Shown: positions 1 to 11,159 of the stretch, piece after piece
Layout of the letters: every line of letters begins with the position of its first letter
How positions within the stretch are numbered: the first letter of the stretch is position 1
Assembly: GCA_036897625.1 (NCBI GenBank)
Contig: JAYMTA010000484.1
Span: forward strand, 1 to 28,008
Length of the DNA stretch: 28,008 bases
Direction: 5' to 3'
Source: Pelargonium cotyledonis
Taxonomy: Eukaryota; Streptophyta; Magnoliopsida; Geraniales; Geraniaceae
Notes under the pieces: model-generated
What the model was told of the DNA's origin: nothing
What the model saw: only the letters and a program-made list of their open reading frames with translations
Databases searched by the model: none
Made by a program: the position numbers and the translations under genes

Positions 1-1108
1 CTTTGCGCGCCCCGTTCCCGTACCCCCCCCGCCCCAACCACAACCCGCCACAAACGAAAGCAATCACCGTCGCCCTGGATACCCTAAAGGTATAACACTC
101 ATACGAGAGATATCGTTTTGATTCTAAAGCTCCACCTTCCGTCCAAGGAGGCACAGGCGCCGCAGAAAAAACCGAATTAAGAAACCAAGAGGTTTTAGTC
201 ACCACTCAACTTAGTTTGGTAAGTTTGTAATACATTATTTATTATTAATGAAACTAATATTTCCTTATAAAATACAACTTAATTATTTAATTCAACAAAA
301 TATACTAATTAAATTTGAAAATTAATAAATCCTCCAAATTTGAAAAAAGAAAATGGTGTATGTATTTTGTATTTTATTATGTAGACAATCAACACAAAAA
401 TTCTATGAGTAAACTTCACACACACATATATAAAATATATTATATAACTTATGCGGATTTTGAAGTTTTTTTCAGAAAAATTCATTCATATTTATCTCTT
501 TGTCGTTATCCACTTAAGTGGATATATTTTTACTTTATTTAGGGTGAGTATATATATCTCTACCATGAAACACTGAAGTCCATGCTCAAGATAAACCTAT
601 GAGCCTCTCAAAGGTTTACTAAGACTCATACTTGAAACGTAAACGCAATGGCCATACTCACGTGCCCATGCCCATAAACACCATCCAATTTTGTATCTCA
701 CAAGAGCCATCTTGCCTCCCTAAGGATTTCGTTGGATACATGGTTATGAGGAGATCAATGAGACTCTTCAAGACTACAAAGACCTCATGCCTCTCTAAAA
801 CTCAAGAGTCGTCTCGCTTGATACATTGTTGCAAGAATAATTAAGTTCGTGCTTTCCGCGCCGAAGAAACTTGTAAGGTCCCCAACACCTATGAAGATTG
901 TCGATGTCCCAACTATACTCATTTACTTCTCTTCTGTTGAAAAGACTAATTTAATTATCTTATTTTGTAATGATGTGTTTTTTTTTTTCAATTCAAATTG
1001 TAAAATGACACTTATTTTGAAAATGAAAAATTAAAGACGACTAACTTGTTACCTTTGTGCAAACGTCATCATCATAGACAATTTTGCTGACTTTGCTTCT
1101 TTGCATTA
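1..1108. other. Gene-poor DNA, no gene recognised
   Basis: The first 60 bases are unusually C-rich, with a run of eight C, and the rest is AT-rich. The open frames here are short and carry no recognisable domain. Around 560-850 the base composition is more balanced than its surroundings, which could be an old decayed transposon, but no termini or coding motif support that. Confidence 0.5.
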
Positions 1109-1708
1109 GGGCATCTCCAGCCATGGGTCTCATAGTCTTGGGAACCCAAAATGTCAGAGTCCCAATGACCAAACCTTCAATGGAGAGGATTTGCAATAGT
1201 GGCTGGTCCCTTACTTTAGGGCCGGCCCTTAAGTCTTTTTTTTTTTTGCTTCTTTCCCCCAATCATACATTGACATGTGTTAGTGAATAATTGTAATTGT
1301 AATGTTTTGATTTTTGTAATGCTTAATTTAAATTATAAATTTTAATTTATTTTGAAATTGATTTCATATAGTGTTTAATATCATTGTTAGTTTTAATTTG
1401 AATTTGAATTAAAAGCTATTGATTAAAAAATTAGCAGTTTAAAAAAATATAAATTTAATGTCATATTAATTTTTTTAGTAACGTTATGTTTAAATTAATT
1501 ACGTATAAGATTTTATTTTTAATTATGTTTAATTGTATTAATCATATTATTTATTTTATTTATGATTGTGGGTCATATTTAAGGGTTTGGAAGTGAGTCC
1601 CAACTATAGTGTGAGTTTTTATTTTGGATCTTTTGCTGATGTGGTAGACAAAAACTTACAAATGTGACAGAAAGAGACTGAATTTAAGTCCCTTCAATGT
1701 GAATGCTC
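1109..1708. mobile_element. Possible decayed non-autonomous DNA transposon (about 600 bp)
   Basis: The left end reads GGGCATCTCCAGCCATGGG and the reverse complement of the right end reads GAGCATTCACATTGAAGGG, an imperfect terminal inverted repeat. TTA stands immediately outside the left end. The right end is followed by TAG, so a three-base target duplication is not intact. The interior is very AT-rich with no coding capacity. A TTA target would suit PIF/Harbinger-type MITEs, but this assignment is inference and both ends could be misplaced. Confidence 0.4.
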
Positions 1709-1739
1709 TAGAAGATGGAACATATAGAAAAGAAAAGGT

Positions 1740-1743
<4 letters not shown>

Positions 1744-1789
<46 letters not shown>

Positions 1790-1801
1790 GAGAGTAGAGA
1801 G
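1744..1801. repeat. GA dinucleotide microsatellite
   Basis: This is a nearly pure run of GA units, interrupted by a T near 1,784 and again near 1,795. It is a typical plant (GA/CT)n simple repeat lying in non-coding DNA and is likely to vary in length between individuals. Confidence 0.95.
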
Positions 1802-4348
1802 TCATTTTTCATATTTTTTGTTGTCTTAACTACGTAGTCTTAATATGGATCCGCGATCATTATTTTTAAGTCATATTACACTCAGATTAATCTCTATTCA
1901 AATCGATAGAATATATAGATTCATAAGGACAGTAAACCCCTCCCTAGTGCACACAATTGTATACTTTGAATCTTGAACTCGAGATAAGATGGAACAACTC
2001 CTTACCATATTAGAGTGATTATAGTCTTTTTTTTTTTCTTTTTTTCTATTATAAGAATCTACAATATCCATAATTGTCAAAAATTCTCACATTGAAATTG
2101 AAATCTTATCTTTTAGTAGGAAAAACAAATCAAACATCCATTGAAATTTTTAATAAAGCAATGGCATCTATTAGTATATAATTATATACACCAGGCCTTA
2201 GAAATTAGTCAAATTACTTGGACCCGGTCTATGTCGGTAATCTCAGTAATAATTACATTTATGACCCTTGTATTAAATTTATTTTACATTTATACACAAT
2301 TTAGTGTAGTTATTATGAATCCACATGATGAACGGATAAGAATCTAAAAATTGTGGGTTCTTTTTCTATTTGTTGCCCAAAATAATGAGGCAGTTTGCTA
2401 AATCCTAAAACCTGCCGCTGAGAATAAGTGAGATTACACAAAAAGCTATGACACTTTTATTAACTTTTTTTTCTTTATATACCCAAAAATTTAATATACT
2501 TTAGTCGTAAGTTGACACTTAAATTATTCTACACATTCAAATAAAACATCATTACTTTATCGATTATATATATAAAAAAAAGAAGTGATAGGTAGCAATT
2601 CAACAATAATAAAAATATATTTGTATTGTAAATATATGCAATGAGTAATTTAGCATTTAAAATTGCAATTGCACAAAATTGGATAGTTGATGACATAACC
2701 ACTTTTTTTTTATAATGATTACAATAAGAGGTGGTGAGTTTTTTTTATTTAGAGTCAAATAAATTTGATAACCTAGTTTTTTTGTCCATGTATGTGGGAA
2801 TGTTGTTGTAGGAGTCGGGTTTTATTCAAGTCCGCTAATTTGGAGTTTTGAGTCCACCTTTTTTGAGTCTTTGAATTGAGGCTTCATAATAAAACATACC
2901 ACATTTGAAGTGGAACTTAGTGCGTGTACATTAGATCTCATCCCATATGCGAAATAAACCTTTTTATCAAATGTAGTTAATGCACTATAAACATTTGTTC
3001 CAAAGATATCTGATTCTCTTTTCTTGAAATTCAACGATAATTGATAGAGAAAGGTGAAAATGAGAGTTCAATGACTCTTACTCCATGGATGCATGTGTAG
3101 TATATTACTATATTATATAGAATATGTAATTTACCCAAATACCCTTCAAATATATGATTTTACATTTTCTAACTTGGAGTTAAATAATCTGATAATACCC
3201 TAATTCTAGCCTAAATTATCTTGTTCCCCGCTCCATGTGCAGGCCTTCACTTGTTTGGCCTGAATCTATAAGTTAATTTAAATAACATACATCATCTTAT
3301 CTGGAAATAAGTTGACCTCAAATACTTTATCTACATGGAAAACATAATTAATATTTATTTGATGGAATCATATTTCTTTAATAAACTTCACATGTTTGAA
3401 TTTATTGAGCAAAAATTGGTAATAAATATGTCAAACATGATACACACGTTCATTGTTTCATTTGATTACATAATTAATTATATTCAAATCATAAATAACA
3501 CACATTTTTAGTATAAATTATTGAATTATTGTAATGATTTTTCGTTACCTTTTAAATATTGTAATAAAGAAGTGTTAGATTATACACGCCAATTGTAAAT
3601 TAACCATGCAACAAGATGAATGTTAGTGCACAAACGTAAAAATCGTTTGAGATAATATGATGATGATTTAAAGGATGCAGTAGAATAGATTGGACTATAC
3701 AATAACATTTAACACTCGTATCAAAACCTGATTACGACATCCCGCAGCAAAAAAACAAAGACTAAGTCCTCATTCACCTCGAAGTGGCAACGCCTGTGTG
3801 TCGTCTCACATAGTCTTTGCCACTTCGGCCGATTGATATAACTTCCCAAACCTTCAACCCATTCAAGGGCCTCCTACGATCCGAGTAAGAGAATCTACTA
3901 CCTAGTTTCCTTATATACACACATGTATTAGCTCTATATGCATAAATCGCCTTGTCCACTCTTAAATATCTGCAAAGGTGCCTACTAGTGTTTTTTTTAT
4001 TAACCAGAACCAACACTACAAATCCTTCATATTTAACCTGATTTCACCCGCCACCCCAAGCTTGTCGAATCCCATGTTTAACAACTTGTATAATAAATGA
4101 AATGGCATTTTTTTTTGGTAAAAGATTGTTTTATTTTAATAACTTTGTTCGATACCCAAAATAATTTTCATTGAAACGATCGCATGCTCGTCGGGGAAAA
4201 TTGTTATTTTTGAGTAGAATTCTAGAAGTAAAAGAAAAGGGCTAAATTGTAATTAGGGTATGCCGGGAGTCCTCATGCGTCAATAGAGGTTGTCCAAATT
4301 TGCCATTTAAGGCGTCATAAAGTCATAATTGGTGTTTTTTTTTTCTTC
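1802..4348. other. AT-rich intergenic DNA
   Basis: No gene, RNA gene or intact mobile element was recognised. The stretch contains many A and T homopolymers and short meaningless open frames. A 48-base segment at 3,780-3,827 can fold into a hairpin with an 11-bp perfect stem (CGAAGTGGCAA paired with TTGCCACTTCG). The end of the stretch, from about 4,350, is probably the promoter and leader of the downstream DUF789 gene. Confidence 0.5.
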
Positions 4349-4745
4349 AGAGAAGGATACAAAGTATCAAAGCTTCACAGCTTAGCTTAATTTCACAGTA
4401 CACAACACAATCACGCAACAGTTCTCGATATATATATTTTCTTTTTCTCTAATTCTCTATTTTTTGTGTGTGTTGAAGTGAAAAAACACAATTCCATCGT
4501 CGTCTACCTTTCTCAGTCTTGACACTTTGGTTCTTTCAAATCTAACCTCACACCAACACACTGAGACATAAACACAAACACTTGGTGGGCATCGCCATGA
4601 CCTTTCACTTCCTCTCAGAATTCTTACTTTGAAACCCTACCAAAACCCCCCCTTTACCTTTACCCAATTTTGCACACCATAATTTCAATTCCAGAGCGAT
4701 TCAATTCCCGTGTTTGATCTCAATTGATTTAGTGATTTTTGCGTA
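4349..4745 (+). promoter_or_regulatory. Probable promoter/5' leader of the DUF789 gene
   Basis: The sequence before the start codon is rich in pyrimidine tracts and CA runs, typical of plant 5' untranslated leaders. No clear TATA box or transcription start could be fixed. The limits given are approximate and rest only on composition and position. Confidence 0.35.
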
Positions 4746-7700
4746 ATGTCCAACTCGGGCGGCTTCGCCGTGACTCGGACTCACGGCTCCGACCGATTCT
4801 ACAACCCTCCGGCGATGAGGCGGCTGCAGAGGCAGCTCCAGAGGCCAGTTCTGAGGGAAGAGGACAAGGTCGAGTCGGTGGAGAGCCGGACCGACTCGGA
4901 CGAGTCGACGGCATTGTCCAACTCGAGGCCCAATTCCGTCTGCCCTTCTTTACCAACCGGGCGGCAGGCCAATTACACCAACTTGGATCGGCTCATGGAG
5001 TCGGTCACTCCATTTGTTCCGGCTCAGTACTTCTATGAGGTACTGTGAAAACTCTGACTCTGTTTGGTTGCCGACAATTCGTTTGGAAAGTTTGTGGTTT
5101 CTTTACTATTCCAGTCATCACTTACTTCATTATGACAATGAAGCACGGAATTAGGTTTTTTATTTGTTTTACAGGCTTTAGCTTTACCATTTCCTTTCTA
5201 TATTGTTGACCTTGTTTGGTTGCTGAGGAAATAGAAGAAAACAAAATTCGAATTAACAATTGAGATAGCTTTTCTTTCATGAAAGTTCTATGTCTGAAAT
5301 TTCAAGTAATTTTATTTCACTATCAAGACATAGCATTGGTGAACATTGTGGTACAAGGAACATTTTACACCTGGACACGGAACTTTGGGTGTAGCTTGTA
5401 CATACTACAGAATATACTTATTGCTTAACTAAATGTTAGGATGCAATCAGGTGGTTTTTGTTAAATCTTTTGATCATAGCTATTTTGCCCTAAAACTTGA
5501 TACTATATATTAGGGTTTCTATTTATTGGTTTTATAATTCAGAGTCTTCTGGTCAGCTAGTTTAGTTTATGATTTGGAATGGAAGTGTGTTTTGTTTGGG
5601 ATTGCACAATAACAAATGCGATTACTTAATTGAAGCTCAAATATGAAATTAGCAGCATTTGTGATTGCAGGTAAGAAAGAAGGGATGGAGAACTCGTGAT
5701 GCTGATAGGCAACCATTCTTTTCCCTTGGGGATTTATGGGACTCGTACAAAGAATGGAGTGTTTATGGGGTGGGAGTGCCGCTGTTGTTGAATGGAAGTG
5801 ATTCCGTTCACCAATATTATGTCCCGTCCTTGTCGGGTATACAACTGTATATAGACCCACAGAGGCTGAGGTGAGGTCGTTATGCTTTTTTTTGCCAATA
5901 TTTGTTGTCTTTGATTGTGGGTGATGTATACTTTCTTTGTTAATGTTTATTGGCTCCAGTTGGATATGATGCAATTTACAATATGCTCACCTTTAACCCA
6001 TTGTTGTTTTTCATACTTATAATCATCGTACCTTGAAATTTGAGTCACTCACCCAATGAACAATTTATGAATATCATTGCATTAAAGGCATGATCTACAT
6101 TCCTTACACGTGTGATTAAATAAGTTAAAAAATACATGTTTCTTTTGGTAGCTTTGTCTTACATTATTGTGTCCGTTACCCAAGGCTTACGTATGCCCTA
6201 TTGACATATACCCCTTAATGCTGCATCTTGTCATAATTACCTTCATTCAAGAGTCTAGACTTCCTCGTCTTCGGCGCCTTTCTTGCCTTAATTATCCATA
6301 GCTCTTAATGGTATCTATGTGCAATAAACGACAATTCTTTTCATAGTCAAGTAGTGTACTCTGGTTGACATCTGGATGGGAAATGTTTCTGTCAACATTC
6401 CCCTTCCATGTTTCATCAACCAGTTGTGACTTATGGTATTTCTTTTGCTTTAGTCTTAGCTTTTAATCACAGCAGATTCAGTTTTACTTGCTAATTTCTT
6501 TCGGCCAATACTAATAGCTATGAAATAGAGCATGTCTTGTGCAAGACGTACTCAAAACGCCTTTTTTCCTTGTGAAATCACTTTGCAAGAATTTTTTTAG
6601 GGTGGACGGTTGTTTTTTCACATCTTATCTCTTATCTCTTATCTTTGCTTCACGATTCTCTGTTTCGATGAAACAATTTGCCGAGGATGAGGAGGTTGTC
6701 AAAGGGTTTCTTATCTTTTACTGTCCTTCCAACTGGACTTTGTGTAAAGTTAACTCCCTCTACCGAGTTAAAAGTTACTGTAAAAAATTACTTCATCCAC
6801 TATGCTTCTCATGCGCTCGAACAAAATGTGTTTTCTGAAATGCTCAATAATCATGAGTTCTTCTGTCATGTTACCAGGAGGCCTGGAGAGGATAGCGATG
6901 CTGAATCTTCGAGGGAGACTAGTAGTGCTGGTAGCAGCGATTGTGAAGCAGAGAGACGTGCAAAAGGTGCTGTGGATGGAAAATGGGTTCAGCACAATCT
7001 GACCTTGAACTCTCAGAGAATGAGTAAACTCACTATGGGAGACATACCTCCTGTGAGTTCATCCAGTGATGAAACTGAGATTTGCAACTCACCTGGGGTT
7101 CTTGTATTCGAATATTTAGAACAAGAACAACCCCGTCACCGCCAGCCTTTGTTTGACAAGGCAAGTTTTTGTTATGGAGAGTATTAAGTTTTGTTTTATG
7201 ATTCATTTTCCTGACTTAGATGCTTGGGGCACCTTTCCATTACCTTTCAGGTTTCAAATCTTTCATCCCAGTTTCCAGAGCTCAGTATGTACAAGAGCTG
7301 TGATCTATTGCCTGCAAGTTGGATATCTGTGGCCTGGTAATTTCTCATTTACTTTGCATATTGAACATTGATATGTTATTTAACCTATCCTTGTATTTGA
7401 TCATGTAAAAAAGTTTATCATTGATGAATTGAAACTTTGATGCAGGTATCCTATATACAGAATACCTATGGGCCAAACCCTACAGAATTTGGATGCATCT
7501 TTTCTAACTTTCCATTGCTTATCAACACATTCTAGAAGTATGCCACTTCCTCTTGTAACAGTCAACATTGTGTTTCTCTTACATAGCGTGATCTCATTGC
7601 TTTGGTTATGACTGATACAGGCAAAGGGCAGCAGCAGCTCCATCCTTCAAGTGGCAGGAAGGTCTATGGAGTTGATGCACCATCAAAGATTTCACTGCCC

Positions 7701-7874
7701 GTTTTTGGTCTTGCATCCTACAAGTTGAGAGGTTCAATTGTGACTCCCAGTGGATACAATGAGTGTGAGCAAGCTAACTCTCTAATGCAAGCCGCCGATA
7801 GTTGGCTCCGTCGTTTGGAAGTTACTCTTCCTGATTTCCAGTTCTTTGCATCCCACAGCCCACAGTGGAGATGA
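4746..7874 (+). CDS. DUF789 family protein, six exons (402 aa)
   Basis: Exons: 4746-5039, 5671-5870, 6878-7160, 7251-7336, 7446-7537, 7621-7874. They sum to 1,209 bases with consistent phases. The protein carries the plant DUF789 hallmarks: [11 protein letters not shown] at the end of exon 1, [19 protein letters not shown] and [12 protein letters not shown] in exon 2, an acidic Ser-rich spacer ([12 protein letters not shown]) and [10 protein letters not shown] in exon 3, WISVAWYPIYRIP across the exon 4/5 junction, [10 protein letters not shown] and [18 protein letters not shown] in exon 6. The first about 90 residues are Ser/Arg-rich and look disordered. There is no signal peptide or membrane segment. 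Intron 3 begins with GC (AAG|GCAAGT), while the others are GT-AG. The alternative frames in intron 2 look like read-through and were left out. The biochemical role of the family is not known. The length agrees with my recollection of the family. The nearest neighbour downstream is a convergent chitinase gene. Confidence 0.93.
7161..7250 (+). other. GC-AG intron (intron 3 of the DUF789 gene)
   Basis: The conserved LFDK codons end at 7,160 and are followed by GCAAGT. The next exon resumes in frame after TACCTTTCAG with [11 protein letters not shown]. No GT in the neighbourhood restores the family sequence. AG|GCAAGT is the known favoured context for U2-type GC donors. Confidence 0.85.
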
Positions 7875-8749
7875 CGGCAACCATGAACTTCTTTGGATTT
7901 GAGGTGTCAAAGATGGCTTTGCTTGAAATCCTTGATCTCCGAGCAAAGCGCCTTGGTTTTGCAGCCTCGAGACCAACCAAACCCAAGAGCTTGCAAGCTG
8001 TGTTAGTGATAATATCAATAGGATGTGTTCCTCTATTGGAGTGAGCAGATGGATTACCATCAACTGAATTCTACTCTTTTACAGGAGTTTCAGTTACAAC
8101 TTTAAAAACTATGAGACCTGAAAATTAGGTGTTTACGGTATTATATAGTGTGGAGTATCCACAAACAATTAACAGAGAAGGGAAGATACAAAGAGCATGA
8201 TTTAGAAGAAATGTTGTCAACTTTCAGGAAAAGGAAATATTCTTGAAATGGTTATGTTGCATTACTGTACTTATCCTTTATCTTATTTAATTTATTTGTC
8301 TCAGGAAAGCAATAACTTTTAAGCCTAGAGTAAATGGTTGAGACTCAATCATTCCACATTTAAATTAAATTTGAGCGCTCTATGCCTATATATTCGCTGA
8401 AGCAAGTACGGGTGTAAGAGGTATGACTGACTTTAAGATTAGTAATTTTTTTTTTTAATTTCTATTTGTTTCAAAATAAGTGTTCTTTGCTTAATTTCTG
8501 TGTCTCAAAAGAAATATGGTATGGTTTGGCACTGAAGTCGACGACTTCACCACTTGATAATTCTCGGTCATTTGTGCAGTGCGGTGCGACGTGCGGTTAA
8601 CCGACTATGCACAAACCTACTGTAAAATATTACCGAGTCTCTGCCATCAGTTCAATGATTGTCGAGCTTTAGTCTAGAAAGGATAAATATACCCACAATC
8701 TAATTAGTACTAAAGACATTAATATAAGCATCTTAGCATAGAACCCTAT
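7875..8749. other. Convergent 3' regions of the DUF789 and chitinase genes
   Basis: Non-coding sequence between two stop codons that face each other. It should hold both 3' untranslated regions and polyadenylation signals, but I could not assign cleavage sites. Short frames present here lack any family motif. Confidence 0.5.
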
Positions 8750-9667
8750 CTAGTGTGGAATTGCCAGAAGTGCCTGTGACTGCTTCTCATAGCGAAAACC
8801 ATTAGCCTTAGAGTTATCTGCACACCAAATAAAGATACCATGTAGCTGATTACGGCGCTTAAGCTCATTACATGCGGTAAAAAAGCCGCCGTCCGGCGAC
8901 AAACCGCTGCTCTCACCACTGACAAAGCTGGCCAAGATCTTACCACCATTGTAGTTCAAGGTCTGGGTCTCGAAATAGTCCATGAACTGAGACACGGTCG
9001 TGCCCTTATCATACGCATAAAACTGGAAGTTCACATAGTCTATCAAATGCCCATAACTCTTCCACAGAGCTCGGTAATGTCTCTGCACATCACCATCATC
9101 GAACGGAGCTATGGAAGCAAATGATATGACCCCATTTCTCTTCAGGATCGTAATGAGCTTCCCAATACACGCCGCGAACGTCGCCGGATCGCCTTTAAAG
9201 TGCTCGTAATCGATATCGATACCGTCCAGATTATAGTTCTTGATGATCTTGGTGAGCGAAGAGACGGCGTTGGAGACCCAAGACGAGACCGAGGAAGGGT
9301 TGAAGTAAGCAAATTGTTGTCCCACAGTGTCGCCGCCGAGGCTGAGAGCTACTTTGACGTTGGAGTGTTGGGTTTTGACGGCGGAGACATGGGAGGGGCT
9401 GAGGTTGTCGGAGTCCCAGAAGATGTTGAAGTGGCCGTTGGTCGGAGACGGAGGAGAGGAGGTGTCGTAGTCTATGGCAAAGGAGAGAATGAAGTGGAAG
9501 TCAACGTTTTGGTTGATGGGTACGTCGGAGAATCTTACGTTGGTGAACTGAGCTCCTATGTACTCTCGGAACAGGTTAGGGTTTGATGGAGCTGCATGGG
9601 TTGGTTGTTGGGAGATGAAGAGAGCTTGGACGATTAGGAGTGTGAAGAAAATGTTGGAACATGGCAT
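8750..9667 (-). CDS. GH18 chitinase (chitinase 2-like, secreted), intronless
   Basis: A single uninterrupted 305-residue frame. Residues 1-25 form a signal peptide with a hydrophobic core and a THA|AP cleavage context. The GH18 TIM-barrel signature DGIDIDYE lies at 148-155, with the catalytic DxxDxDxE complete: D148, D151, D153 and the proton donor E155. SLGG at 109-112 matches the conserved strand-3 motif. [10 protein letters not shown] at 211-220 and the late barrel Trp (W281 in FIWCAD) are also present. Family knowledge: plant class III-type chitinase 2-like and RuBisCO-associated/narbonin-like proteins hydrolyse chitin or have become storage or lectin proteins. Because all acidic residues are kept, enzyme activity is plausible here. 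It is probably extracellular or vacuolar and linked to defence or development. Lack of introns is common in this group. Confidence 0.93.
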   Translation of the reverse strand: MPCSNIFFTLLIVQALFISQQPTHAAPSNPNLFREYIGAQFTNVRFSDVPINQNVDFHFILSFAIDYDTSSPPSPTNGHFNIFWDSDNLSPSHVSAVKTQHSNVKVALSLGGDTVGQQFAYFNPSSVSSWVSNAVSSLTKIIKNYNLDGIDIDYEHFKGDPATFAACIGKLITILKRNGVISFASIAPFDDGDVQRHYRALWKSYGHLIDYVNFQFYAYDKGTTVSQFMDYFETQTLNYNGGKILASFVSGESSGLSPDGGFFTACNELKRRNQLHGIFIWCADNSKANGFRYEKQSQALLAIPH

Positions 9668-9719
9668 TTTCTCAATGAGTGATCAGGACTTGTGAGTGAA
9701 ATGAACATTATTTGATGTT

Positions 9720-9730
9720 CTTAAATAGAG
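9720..9730 (-). promoter_or_regulatory. Possible TATA box of the chitinase gene
   Basis: On the minus strand the sequence reads CTCTATTTAAG about 55 bases before the start codon, which would place transcription start roughly 25-30 bases before the ATG. The match to TATA(A/T)A is only partial. Confidence 0.35.
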
Positions 9731-10729
9731 TAATAATCATAAGAGTATAGTTTAAACATATCAATATTTCGTCAATACAATAGAAACATTGATCATCTAC
9801 TGATTTGTAGCGAAGACCGGATCGTAGTTGTTGGACTTGTCGCAAAAATTTTGCAATGGCTATTTTGTCGAAAATTAAATCTGGGACGGGTAAAACTGCA
9901 ATGAACATTCCATAACTAAATTTTGGCGCAAAAAAAAAATAAAATTCGCGGTAAGATTCTTACCATCAAATAACAACAAACCCGTAGCTGATTTGTGATG
10001 ATTTTTCTCGGAGCTGATTCGCATCTGATCAATTGCAGAAGGTACCATGTACCTAATTAAATTTGTAGTTGATCATTGTTTCTCCTGTAGTGATCGATTA
10101 ATTACAATACGACATATGTACATTATATCTGATAAATCGCAAGCTCCGCGTCAATTTCTTGTATAAAATTTGAGTAACTTTCAAATCAAATTTTGAATGA
10201 GAAAATCATAGTAATATATTTGAGTGCTGTTGACGTAAATTTATATGCTTTTGGTCACATAATAACAAATGAACAAGGTTGAATGATAATATGTGGCTGA
10301 TAATACTTAATGGGTTAGGTACAGTCTTTAACTTTCTTGGCCGTCTCATCTCACCCACCCCAGTTTTGTCTTAAGTTATTATGATTTTTTTTTTTGTTTT
10401 TTTGTTTTTTTGTTTTTGCTTTTGAAATCAAGTTATTATGATGTTTTTGGTAAATAAAATTTGGGTGAGAGAAGGCTGCCCTTTACGTGCTTGTTTGGTA
10501 GATTTGCAACGTCGGAGACATTAAAACTTGGTAGCGAAAATTTTGCCGCTTGCGATCTTATACAATTTAAATGAAATTTATCTGAATATTGTATGATTTA
10601 AAGATGCTGATCTCGTGTTGTTCTTATGCTCGTTCCCAAAAATTCACGGTCAGAAGAGAAAAACAAAATGCTGCTCATTGCAGGACTAGAATTGGACCAA
10701 ACTTTTGTTAAAAAAAGGAATTAGCTCCG
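9731..10729. other. Chitinase upstream region, AT-rich, no gene recognised
   Basis: This is the promoter side of the chitinase gene. It contains T-rich simple sequence near 10,385-10,420. At 10,079-10,092 it contains TTTCTCCTGTAGTG, which on the opposite strand starts CACTACAGGAGAAA and resembles a CACTA transposon end, but no matching second end was found. Confidence 0.45.
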
Positions 10730-11037
10730 TATTAGTTCCAAAACCATTTAAAATATTTTACAGCAGTCTCTGAACTTTGGTTTGTTCCAGCATAGTCCTA
10801 TTTCTTTCATTTTGTTCTGCAAAAGTCTCTATTGTTAAATCAACTAACAGATTCTGTTAACTATGCTGACGTGACAATAAAAAATAATAATAAACTATTG
10901 ACACGTCATCATAGTTAACAGAATCCATTAGGCGATTTAACGGTAGAGACTTTTGCGAAAAAAAAAAAAAAATAGGACTATGCCGACTAAACTTGAAGGA
11001 CTGTTGTGAAATATTTTGAATAGCTGAAGTACTAATA
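10730..11037. mobile_element. Foldback MITE with long terminal inverted repeats (about 308 bp)
   Basis: The two halves are inverted copies of each other for about 140 bases. Shared blocks in order from each end are TATTAGT, CAAAATATTT-like, GGCATAGTCCTATTT (left copy AGCATAGTCCTATTT), GCAAAAGTCTCTA, GTTAAATC, and GATTCTGTTAACTATG followed by GACGTG. The centre is a short AT-rich loop near 10,880-10,900. It has no coding capacity. TA flanks both ends, so a TA target duplication is possible. A transcript would fold into a long hairpin. It sits about 0.3 kb upstream of the leader of the Myb/SANT-like gene. Confidence 0.85.
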
Positions 11038-11159
11038 TAAAGTTATCAAACTACATATTTGGGCTCTCAAAATATGGGCCAAAAGCCCGATTAATTGATA
11101 AGCCGACACGTGAAGTTGGACCATCCTTATCCTTGAAAATAAATAGTTGTAGAATTGAT

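Noticed and set aside
3780..3827. Hairpin considered as a Helitron 3' end or small RNA gene
   Set aside because: No CTRR terminus follows at the right distance and no partner TC end was seen. An 11-bp stem alone is weak evidence for an RNA gene.
3774..4016. 80-codon minus-strand frame
   Set aside because: No recognised domain and no neighbouring exon signals. Likely chance.
5567..5974. 135-codon frame on the minus strand over DUF789 exon 2
   Set aside because: It overlaps a well supported exon and its introns antisense and shows no family signature.
6678..6877. In-frame extension before DUF789 exon 3
   Set aside because: A clear TTACCAG acceptor lies at 6,877, and the extension does not resemble DUF789 proteins, while joining exon 2 directly restores the family sequence.
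9200..9586. 128-codon open frame opposite the chitinase gene, rich in Val, Gly, Asp and Arg
   Set aside because: It is the antisense shadow of a GC-rich coding region, and its composition follows the chitinase codons. No motif is seen.
10079..10092. CACTA-type transposon end (TTTCTCCTGTAGTG)
   Set aside because: No matching CACTA start or three-base duplication was found to the left, so an element cannot be bounded.
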